From NCBI GenBank assembly GCA_021442545.1, contig JABUSX010000137.1, forward strand, positions 1 to 5,541: DNA of 5,541 nt. Reading direction: 5' to 3'. Made by a program: the position numbers and the translations under genes. This DNA is from Eubacterium sp. (GTDB lineage Bacteria; Bacillota; Clostridia; Lachnospirales; Lachnospiraceae). Each line of letters starts with the position of its first letter. Positions within the stretch are counted from its first letter, which is position 1. The notes under the pieces were generated by a model. That model was given only the letters and a program-made list of their open reading frames with translations. It was not told where the DNA came from and searched no databases. Of the stretch, positions 1 through 4,978 are shown in pieces.

Positions 1-137
1 GCAATATGGTGGATGAGGATTTGATCTTTGCAATTCTGAAAGAGGGTTCCGCAGAAGAATGCGTACATCATCTGATAGATGAAGCAAATGCGAACGGCGG
101 CCGCGACAATATTGCCGTGGTTGTGGCAGAGATCTGA
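1..137 (+). CDS. prpC: PP2C-family Ser/Thr protein phosphatase, C-terminal end (partial)
   Basis: This is the 3' end of a gene that begins before the window. The reading frame starts at base 3 and runs 44 codons to TGA at 135-137. The visible tail ends in GGRDNIAVVVAEI, the last conserved block of bacterial PP2C (PPM) phosphatases, in which the Asp of the DN pair helps bind the catalytic Mn/Mg ions. Preceding residues (DEDLIFAILKEG, then a helix ending DEANANGG) match the helix before that strand. The family is cytosolic and removes phosphate from Ser/Thr residues, including those of the partner PASTA kinase, whose gene follows 108 bases downstream. This adjacency is typical of Firmicutes and supports the call. 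Only the last motif is present, so catalytic completeness cannot be judged. The symbol follows B. subtilis; stp is an equally used name. Confidence 0.92.
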   Translation, partial: NMVDEDLIFAILKEGSAEECVHHLIDEANANGGRDNIAVVVAEI

Positions 138-140
138 TGA

Positions 141-217
141 TCGGATTTGTCAGATAGAGTTTAAAAATAAGGGGATACGAAAGCATCCGCATCTGCAGGG
201 TGCAGTTGGAAATCCGG
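141..217 (+). other. Possible folded RNA in the prpC-prkC spacer
   Basis: The 108-base spacer contains three nested complementarities. An outer 7-bp pairing joins CGGATTT (142-148) to AAATCCG (210-216), with a possible extra T-G wobble (141/217). Inside lie a hairpin at 173-188, closed by a C-G pair around a GAAA tetraloop (stem GGAT/ATCC plus one A-C mismatch), and a 5-bp hairpin CTGCA/TGCAG at 193-205 with a GGG loop. Together they could form a three-way junction just ahead of the kinase ribosome-binding site (234-239). I cannot match this to any known riboswitch class. An outer pairing of this length can arise by chance in a spacer of this size, so it is a candidate only. Confidence 0.3.
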
Positions 218-245
218 GGGAGTATCAGATAGTAAGGAGTGAAGC

Positions 246-2351
246 ATGCTAAAAGAAGGAATCGTTTTAGGCGAGCGGTATGAAATCATCTCGCGGATCG
301 GTGCCGGCGGAATGGCGGACGTGTATAAAGTCCAGGATCATAAGCTGAACCGTCTCGTTGCCGCAAAGGTGATGAAAGCGGAATTTCGCGAAGACGCAGG
401 TTTTGTTGTCAAATTCCAGAAAGAAGCACAGGCAGCCGCCAAGCTCTCACATCCGAATGTGGTGAATGTATACGACGTCGGAGAAGATCGTGGTCTGTAT
501 TACATTGTGATGGAACTGGTTGAGGGGATCACCCTCAAGAACTATATCGCCCGCAAGGGAAAACTGAGTGTAAAAGAAGCAACGAGTATTGCCATCCAGG
601 TTTCTCTCGGGCTGGAAGCAGCACATAATGTCGGGATCGTTCACCGGGATGTCAAGCCTCAGAATATCATGATCTCGACGGACGGAAAGGTCAAGCTTTC
701 CGATTTCGGCATTGCCAAGGCGATCAATTCCAATACGATTACGGCCAATGTCATGGGTTCGGTGCACTACAGCTCTCCCGAGCAGGTGCGCGGCGGTATC
801 TCGGATGCCAAGAGTGATATTTATTCGCTCGGCATTACCATGTATGAGATGGTCACCGGACGCGTTCCCTTCGACGGGGATACTACGGTTGCGATCGCGA
901 TCAAGCATCTTCAGGAAGAGATCGTTCCGCCGTCAATCTATACGCCGGATCTTCCTTATTCCCTGGAACAGATCATATTAAAATGTACGCAGAAGGATCC
1001 GAACCGCCGTTACAGCAATGTCGGCGATATGATCGATGATCTGAAGCATTCGCTGATCGATCCGCAGGGGAATTTTGTGACGCTTGCGCCTCTGTCCGCT
1101 CCGGGTGCACAGAAGGCTCCGGCTGCCGATCCGAATATGGCGCGCCAGAGGGTGAATCCCGAACAGCGGAGAGTCAGCAGGAGCGAATCCTCCGAGCGTG
1201 AACGGGCTGCCGCTGAGATGGAACGCCGCAGAAACAGAGAACGTTATATCCAGCCGGATGACGACCCGGATGAAGACGAAGAGGCGTCCGGCCTTGAAAA
1301 GGCCGTCACGATCGGCGGTTTCATTATCGGTGCCGTGATCATTCTGATCCTGATCCTGGTGATCGGAAATATGGCCGGGATATTCCATTTCGGAAAGAAC
1401 AATCAGCAGGTAAATCCGACGGTGACCCCGACGGCAACGCCGACTCCCACCGCAACGGCTCAGGTCACGGTTCCCGATCTGCGCGGCATGACGCTGGAGC
1501 AGGCGACACTGGCAGCCAACGAACGGAGCATCGGTGTTCGTCAGGCCGGTTTCGAAGCATCGGAATCGGTTGTTGAAGGCGCAATTATTTCCCAGAGCCC
1601 GGAGGCCAATTCTTCCGTGAATCAGGGAACAACGATCGAAGTCGTTCTGAGCAGCGGCAGACCGGTGGTCACGATCCCGGTCGGACTGGCGGGGCTTCCG
1701 CTGGATCAGGTCCGCAGCCAGATCGAAGGGCTGGGACTCCAGACGAAGGAAGAACAGCAGAACAGTGCCACGGTTGAGATCGGCAATGTGATCTCGGTCA
1801 ATCCCTCGGAGGGATCGTCCGTTGCCACGGGATCGATCGTGACGATCTATGTCAGCAAGGGACCGGATACCTCCTCATATGTCGACGTTCCGAGCGTGGT
1901 GGGGCAGGATCAGGCGACGGCCGTTGCGACACTTCAGACTCTGGGGCTTTCGCCGACAATCGCAAATACAACGAATGAGGCCTTTGATTACGGCATTGTT
2001 CTGGATCAGACAAATGTAGGAGAAAACGTACCGCGCGGAACCCAGATCACACTGACGGTCAACAACTTCCAGACGCCGACTCCGGCACCCGAGGAGCCGC
2101 AGGGCGAAAAGAACTTTGTCTGCTACAGCCCGCTTTCGAGACCGGATGGTTATACAGGCGGTTACGTTGAGCTTATCCTTGTGCAGGGTATGAATTCATC
2201 GACGATCTATGCGGGGCCGGATCCCTGGACAGCCGGTGATTTCACGACTCCGATCGAAAGCACATCCGGAGAAACCGGAGAGATCGATGTATACGAGGAA
2301 GGAATTCTGATCGCCCGTTATCCGAACGTTGTATTTGAACCGAAGCTGTAA
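246..2351 (+). CDS. prkC: PASTA-domain eukaryotic-type Ser/Thr protein kinase (PrkC/Stk1 family)
   Basis: Membrane kinase of 701 aa that phosphorylates Ser/Thr of proteins involved in cell wall metabolism, translation and growth state. The start is set by AAGGAG at 234-239, six bases before ATG. The cytosolic kinase domain spans about residues 10-270: Gly-rich loop GAGGMADVY (19-27), catalytic Lys41 (VAAK), helix-C Glu60, HRDVKPQN (133-140), DFG (153-155), activation-loop Thr164/Thr166 and GSVHYSSPEQ (171-180). A charged Arg/Glu-rich juxtamembrane segment (about 300-350) leads to one membrane helix (about 354-379). Outside the cell come a Thr/Pro-rich linker (389-405) and three PASTA repeats (about 406-471, 473-538, 544-607), which in this family bind peptidoglycan fragments or lipid II. 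A second Pro-rich linker (609-618) leads to an 80-residue C-terminal domain (621-701), probably an Ig-like cap as in some relatives. All catalytic residues are present, so an active kinase is expected. It follows its phosphatase and lies 6 bases before rsgA. Confidence 0.97.
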   Translation: MLKEGIVLGERYEIISRIGAGGMADVYKVQDHKLNRLVAAKVMKAEFREDAGFVVKFQKEAQAAAKLSHPNVVNVYDVGEDRGLYYIVMELVEGITLKNYIARKGKLSVKEATSIAIQVSLGLEAAHNVGIVHRDVKPQNIMISTDGKVKLSDFGIAKAINSNTITANVMGSVHYSSPEQVRGGISDAKSDIYSLGITMYEMVTGRVPFDGDTTVAIAIKHLQEEIVPPSIYTPDLPYSLEQIILKCTQKDPNRRYSNVGDMIDDLKHSLIDPQGNFVTLAPLSAPGAQKAPAADPNMARQRVNPEQRRVSRSESSERERAAAEMERRRNRERYIQPDDDPDEDEEASGLEKAVTIGGFIIGAVIILILILVIGNMAGIFHFGKNNQQVNPTVTPTATPTPTATAQVTVPDLRGMTLEQATLAANERSIGVRQAGFEASESVVEGAIISQSPEANSSVNQGTTIEVVLSSGRPVVTIPVGLAGLPLDQVRSQIEGLGLQTKEEQQNSATVEIGNVISVNPSEGSSVATGSIVTIYVSKGPDTSSYVDVPSVVGQDQATAVATLQTLGLSPTIANTTNEAFDYGIVLDQTNVGENVPRGTQITLTVNNFQTPTPAPEEPQGEKNFVCYSPLSRPDGYTGGYVELILVQGMNSSTIYAGPDPWTAGDFTTPIESTSGETGEIDVYEEGILIARYPNVVFEPKL

Positions 2352-2357
2352 GTTTCT

Positions 2358-3260
2358 ATGCTGTATCAGGAAGAAATCGAAGGAACGATTATAAAAGCAA
2401 TTGCCGGATTCTATTATGTCGCGACAGTAGAATCCGGCATTTATGCGTGCCGGGCGAGGGGTCTCTTCCGGAAGCTCGGGATCAGGCCGCTGGTCGGAGA
2501 CCGGGCACGGATCCGGGTCACGGATGAGCAGGATAAGGAAGCCAGCCTGAACGATATCCTGCCGCGGCGCAATGCACTGATCCGTCCGTCCGTTGCGAAT
2601 GTCGATCAGGCGCTTCTGCTGTTTTCCCTGCGTTCGCCGGATCCGGAAAGCAGTCTGCTGGACCGTTTCCTGGTTCTGATGGAGAACCGGAAGATCCCGG
2701 TTATTCTGTGCTTCAATAAAACGGATCTGGTTCAGGAAAAAGAGAGATGTTTCTGGAAGGAACGCTGTGAAGCCTGCGGTTATACGGTCTTCCTTCTGAA
2801 TGCGGTTAAAGGAGAAGGCGTGGATGCACTGCGTTCCCTCCTCCGGGGAAAAACGACCGTGATCACAGGACCTTCCGGAGCCGGAAAATCCACCCTGATC
2901 AATCAGCTTCAGGATACGGTTCGAATGGAGACAGGGGAGATCAGTACAAAGCTGAACCGGGGGAAAAATACCACACGGCATGCGGAGCTGATTCCCTGCG
3001 GAAATCATACCTTCATCTGTGATACCCCCGGTTTTACTTCTCTGGATATGCCGGGAATCGAAGCACAGAATCTGGACAGCTGTTTTCCGGAATTTTCATC
3101 CTTCAGGCCGGAATGCTATTTCCCGGACTGTGCTCACATGGAAGAGACAAGCTGCGGAGTAATCCGGGCTGTAAAGGAAGGAAAAATTGCGGAAGACAGG
3201 TACGCCAGTTACCGTCGTTTTTATGAAGAACTGAAAGAACGAGAGAAAAGGAGATATTAA
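2358..3260 (+). CDS. rsgA: Ribosome small-subunit-dependent GTPase RsgA (YloQ/CpgA/YjeQ)
   Basis: Circularly permuted GTPase of 300 aa that binds the 30S subunit late in assembly and checks the decoding centre. Residues 1-65 form the OB-fold RNA-binding domain (EGTIIKAIAGFYYV is a typical start). The GTPase motifs come in the permuted order G4 NKTD (120-123), G1 GPSGAGKST (171-179), G2/switch I around RGKNTTRH (201-208), then G3 DTPG (222-225). The C-terminal zinc site is Cys253, Cys258, His260 and Cys266, with the family spacing C-x4-C-x-H-x5-C. Odd point: switch I has Asn204 where relatives usually have His (RGKHTTR). No good ribosome-binding site precedes the ATG, which lies 6 bases after the prkC stop, so translation is probably coupled to prkC. 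The start is chosen because the OB fold begins at once. Thr166/Thr167, just before the P-loop, lie near the PrkC phosphosite reported for B. subtilis CpgA. Confidence 0.97.
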   Translation: MLYQEEIEGTIIKAIAGFYYVATVESGIYACRARGLFRKLGIRPLVGDRARIRVTDEQDKEASLNDILPRRNALIRPSVANVDQALLLFSLRSPDPESSLLDRFLVLMENRKIPVILCFNKTDLVQEKERCFWKERCEACGYTVFLLNAVKGEGVDALRSLLRGKTTVITGPSGAGKSTLINQLQDTVRMETGEISTKLNRGKNTTRHAELIPCGNHTFICDTPGFTSLDMPGIEAQNLDSCFPEFSSFRPECYFPDCAHMEETSCGVIRAVKEGKIAEDRYASYRRFYEELKEREKRRY

Positions 3261-3261
3261 G

Positions 3262-3921
3262 ATGGCTGCTAAAAAAGGATTGTATCCCTCTTTGTTGTCT
3301 GCGGACTTTGCTCATCTGGGAAGAGACTGCCGCAGTCTGGAAGAACTGGGCGTGACCGATCTGCATCTGGATGTGATGGACGGGCGTTTTGTGCCGCAGG
3401 TTTCCTTCGGAGAACCGCTTCTTGGTTCGCTCAGAAAGTCCACGTCGCTGGTTTTTGATGTTCATCTGATGGTGGAACATCCGGAAGACCGTATTGCCAG
3501 TATGAAAGCGGCCGGTGCCGATCGTCTGACCGTCCACGCAGAGGGCTGTTATCATCTGGATCGTGTTCTGCAGGCAATTCATGATGCCGGTATGGAAAGC
3601 GGTGTGGCGCTGAATCCTTCGACGCCGCTCTGCGTTCTGGATTATATTCTTGATAAGGCAGACCAGATTCTGCTGATGTCGGTCAATCCCGGATACGGCG
3701 GACAGAGCTATATCCCTTCAGCAACGGGAAAGATCGCCGAACTGCGGAAAAAACTGGATGAAAGCGGGCATGCCGACATGCCGATCCAGGTAGACGGCGG
3801 CATTTCCGTTAAGAATGCAGCCATGATCCTGGAAGCAGGGGCGGATCGCCTTGTTGCGGGTTCCGGAGTCTTCAACGGGAATATGGCGGATAATGTAAAA
3901 CAGTTCCTTCAGATGATCTGA
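3262..3921 (+). CDS. rpe: Ribulose-phosphate 3-epimerase
   Basis: Cytosolic TIM-barrel enzyme of 219 aa, the usual family length, that interconverts D-ribulose 5-phosphate and D-xylulose 5-phosphate in the pentose phosphate pathway. Visible blocks, in order, are YPSLLSADF (8-16), HLDVMDG (35-41), DVHLMVE (66-72), LNPSTP (117-122), MSVNPGYGGQ (139-148), VDGGI (177-181) and AGSGVF (199-204). By family comparison His35, Asp37, His68 and Asp178 bind the catalytic metal, with Asp37 and Asp178 as the acid/base pair. GYGGQ, DGGI and GSGVF form the phosphate-binding loops. The gene starts one base after the rsgA stop, with AAAGGAG inside the rsgA 3' end (3247-3253) and 8 bases to the ATG. It is the last gene of the operon. 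In B. subtilis the thiamine pyrophosphokinase gene thiN/yloS follows rpe, but here a terminator follows instead. Confidence 0.97.
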   Translation: MAAKKGLYPSLLSADFAHLGRDCRSLEELGVTDLHLDVMDGRFVPQVSFGEPLLGSLRKSTSLVFDVHLMVEHPEDRIASMKAAGADRLTVHAEGCYHLDRVLQAIHDAGMESGVALNPSTPLCVLDYILDKADQILLMSVNPGYGGQSYIPSATGKIAELRKKLDESGHADMPIQVDGGISVKNAAMILEAGADRLVAGSGVFNGNMADNVKQFLQMI

Positions 3922-3963
3922 ACCGGTCTTATTTCTTAAAAAAATGTAAAAATGCCCTGGTTT

Positions 3964-4000
3964 GTCCCGGCAGAGCAGCTGCTCCGCCGGGGCTTTTTTT
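3964..4000 (+). terminator. Intrinsic terminator of the prkC-rsgA-rpe operon
   Basis: A GC-rich hairpin has arms 3964-3976 and 3981-3993, 13 positions with one G-T wobble and one A-C mismatch, around an AGCT loop (3977-3980). The symmetry continues through the loop, so the DNA is a 30-base near-palindrome. Seven T residues (3994-4000) follow directly. It begins 42 bases after the rpe stop and ends the upstream transcription unit. An A-rich stretch (3938-3952) on the 5' side becomes a T-rich tract on the other strand, so some activity against antisense transcripts is possible. Confidence 0.92.
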
Positions 4001-4018
4001 CTGCATAAATAAAGGGTT

Positions 4019-4048
4019 TTCCCCGTAAAAAAGGAAGAAAACGGGGAA
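4019..4048 (+). repeat. Inverted repeat upstream of the acpP promoter
   Basis: Perfect 8-bp arms TTCCCCGT (4019-4026) and ACGGGGAA (4041-4048) flank a 14-base all-purine spacer. The repeat lies between the rpe terminator and the acpP promoter, about 44 bases upstream of the -35 box. There is no T tract after it on either strand, so it is unlikely to be a simple terminator. It could be a protein-binding site or the remnant of a second hairpin. A short direct repeat GAAAACG (4037-4043 and 4050-4056) overlaps its right side. Function unknown. Confidence 0.4.
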
Positions 4049-4091
4049 CGAAAACGACGTTTCCGGAGCACTCTCGGCAAAACAAAATTTC

Positions 4092-4120
4092 TTGACTTGT
4101 ATATATAAATCGAATATCAT
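4092..4120 (+). promoter_or_regulatory. Vegetative (sigma-A type) promoter for acpP-accB-accC
   Basis: The -35 box TTGACT (4092-4097) and the -10 box TATCAT (4115-4120) each match the housekeeping consensus at five of six positions, with the optimal 17-base spacer. An A/T-rich stretch (4079-4090) just upstream could act as an UP element. Transcription should start near 4126-4127, giving a leader of about 99 bases before the acpP ATG. It is the only convincing promoter I found in the window and lies right after the rpe terminator, so the two transcription units are separate. Confidence 0.85.
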
Positions 4121-4126
4121 CTCTTT

Positions 4127-4149
4127 AAATTATTTTAATTAAATAATTT
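4127..4149 (+). repeat. AT-only inverted repeat at the predicted acpP transcription start
   Basis: Perfect 9-bp arms AAATTATTT (4127-4135) and AAATAATTT (4141-4149) flank a 5-base centre TAATT. The repeat starts within a base or two of the predicted +1. It could be an operator for a fatty-acid-responsive repressor, or the mRNA could carry a 5'-terminal stem-loop that protects an abundant transcript. The sequence does not match the FapR or FabT operator patterns as I remember them. Such AT-rich DNA produces palindromes readily, so function is unproven. Confidence 0.5.
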
Positions 4150-4160
4150 TACGTAAATAA

Positions 4161-4188
4161 ATGTATCTAAAAAAATGTATCTAAAAAA
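4161..4188 (+). repeat. Perfect 14-bp tandem duplication in the acpP leader
   Basis: The unit ATGTATCTAAAAAA occurs twice without a gap (4161-4174 and 4175-4188). A degenerate relative, ATGTAAAAAAA (4194-4204), follows. Each copy holds an ATG without a Shine-Dalgarno sequence. They open tiny frames of 7 codons (4161-4184 and 4175-4198, stops included in these spans), followed by a start-stop ATGTAA (4194-4199). The duplication may result from slippage in AT-rich DNA. The A-tracts may also keep the leader unstructured and improve access to the ribosome-binding site at 4214-4220. Confidence 0.75.
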
Positions 4189-4225
4189 TTCTATGTAAAA
4201 AAACAGAACATTTAAGGAGGCAATT

Positions 4226-4456
4226 ATGAGTTTTGAAGAATTACAGGATATCATCGTGGAAAACATCGGCTGCGAAGCAGATCAGGTAACACTTGAGGCG
4301 AGTCTCAGCGAAGATCTGGGCGCGGATTCCCTTGCTGCGGTAGAACTGGTCATGGCGATCGAAGAAGCATCCGGTATTACCATCGACGACAGTGAAGTGG
4401 CAAACTTCAAGACGGTTGGCGATATTATGAACTTCCTGGCGGCTCATCAGGAATAA
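4226..4456 (+). CDS. acpP: Acyl carrier protein
   Basis: Small acidic cytosolic protein of 76 aa, the standard length, that carries growing acyl chains in type II fatty acid synthesis. AcpS attaches 4'-phosphopantetheine from CoA to Ser35 in the signature GADSL (32-36). The following acidic helix II (LAAVELVMAIEE, 36-47) is the docking surface for Fab enzymes. The remaining helices (residues 3-15, about 56-61 and 65-74) complete the four-helix fold. Start support is strong: AAGGAGG at 4214-4220, five bases before ATG. It is the first gene after a near-consensus promoter and is followed by a terminator-like hairpin, then accB and accC, which places it in primary lipid synthesis rather than in a secondary-metabolite pathway. 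I cannot exclude a second acpP elsewhere in the genome. Confidence 0.96.
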   Translation: MSFEELQDIIVENIGCEADQVTLEASLSEDLGADSLAAVELVMAIEEASGITIDDSEVANFKTVGDIMNFLAAHQE

Positions 4457-4512
4457 CAGAGCCGCAGAAACGGACAGAACAGCGGGTGAACGGCTGCAGG
4501 AAACAGCAGATA

Positions 4513-4540
4513 CAGGGCGGGAGGTCCCCCCTGCTTTTTT
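4513..4540 (+). terminator. Terminator-like hairpin between acpP and accB (likely attenuator)
   Basis: The arms are CAGGG plus GGG (4513-4517, 4519-4521) and CCC plus CCCTG (4526-4528, 4529-4533): eight G-C/A-T pairs with a single bulged C at 4518 and an AGGT loop. A C and six T residues follow (4535-4540). It lies 56 bases after the acpP stop and 15 bases before the accB ATG, inside what otherwise looks like one transcription unit with no second promoter. Partial termination here would give a short, abundant acpP mRNA and a rarer acpP-accB-accC read-through mRNA. Confidence 0.75.
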
Positions 4541-4555
4541 CAGAGAGGAAGCTTC

Positions 4556-4978
4556 ATGGAACAACAGGAAATTTATGAACTCATGTCCCGTTTTGAACAT
4601 GGTTCGATCCAGAGCATAAAGATTTCAAGTCAGGATTTTTCTATTGAGATGACAAAGGCTGCACCGGCGGCTCCGGTTCCCGCTGCTTCCGCAGTTTCCT
4701 GTGTACCGGTGGTGCCGGTCAAAAATGAGGAAGCGGAAATGCCTGCGATCACGGCTCCTATGGTGGGAACCTTCTATGTAGCCTCGGATCCGGATCAGCC
4801 GCCCTTTGTTTCGGTCGGCGATCGTGTAAAAAAAGGGCAGACGGTCTGTCTGATCGAAGCCATGAAGATGATGAGCGAGATCAAGGCTCCCTGTGACTGT
4901 GTCATTGAAGAAGTCGTAAAGGAAGACGGGCAGCTTGCTGCATTCGGCGATGCCCTGCTGCGTTACCGGCCATGCTGA
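4556..4978 (+). CDS. accB: Biotin carboxyl carrier protein of acetyl-CoA carboxylase
   Basis: A 140-aa subunit of acetyl-CoA carboxylase that carries biotin between the biotin carboxylase (AccC) and carboxyltransferase (AccA/AccD) sites during malonyl-CoA formation. The N-terminal helical segment (residues 1-33) resembles the part of BCCP that contacts AccC. A flexible Ala/Pro/Val-rich linker (35-60) follows. The biotinyl domain (about 64-138) shows APMVGTFY (67-74), VGDRVKKGQ (87-95) and EAMKMM (101-106), with Lys104 as the residue biotinylated by BirA. SDPDQPPF (77-84) matches the position of the thumb typical of acetyl-CoA carboxylase BCCPs, favouring this over pyruvate or oxaloacetate carboxylases. 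It is slightly shorter than E. coli AccB (156 aa) because of the linker. An AGAGG site (4544-4548) lies 7 bases before ATG. The end overlaps the start of accC by 7 bases. Confidence 0.95.
   Translation: MEQQEIYELMSRFEHGSIQSIKISSQDFSIEMTKAAPAAPVPAASAVSCVPVVPVKNEEAEMPAITAPMVGTFYVASDPDQPPFVSVGDRVKKGQTVCLIEAMKMMSEIKAPCDCVIEEVVKEDGQLAAFGDALLRYRPC

Noticed and set aside
147..175. Possible promoter ahead of prkC, with TTGTCA at 147-152
   Set aside because: No -10 box lies at a workable distance; the A/T-rich TTTAAAAAT follows after only about 9 bases.
173..205. Cyclic-di-GMP (GEMM) riboswitch, suggested by the GAAA-capped hairpin
   Set aside because: The conserved GEMM internal sequences and the second helix pattern are not present. 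Only the tetraloop is shared.
447..1388. Further open frames inside prkC on both strands (447-908 -, 712-981 +, 978-1388 -)
   Set aside because: All fall within the kinase coding region, in other frames, with no domain signature and no start signal.
1411..1460. Repetitive DNA within prkC (ACG/CCG/ACT-rich)
   Set aside because: It encodes the Thr/Pro-rich extracellular linker at residues 389-405 and is coding low-complexity sequence, not a separate repeat element.
2196..3008. A 270-codon open frame on the - strand opposite the end of prkC and most of rsgA
   Set aside because: It lies fully antisense to two well-supported genes, has no recognisable motif and no convincing ribosome-binding site. 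Long antisense frames are common opposite codon-biased genes.
3718..4120. Short - strand frames over the end of rpe and the terminator region
   Set aside because: They cross the intrinsic terminator and promoter DNA and give low-complexity Phe/Lys-rich translations. There is no sign of a real gene.
4109..4122. FabT-like operator overlapping the -10 box (GAATATC core)
   Set aside because: Only the inner two base pairs of each arm are symmetric. The outer TTT/AAA arms expected for that motif are absent.
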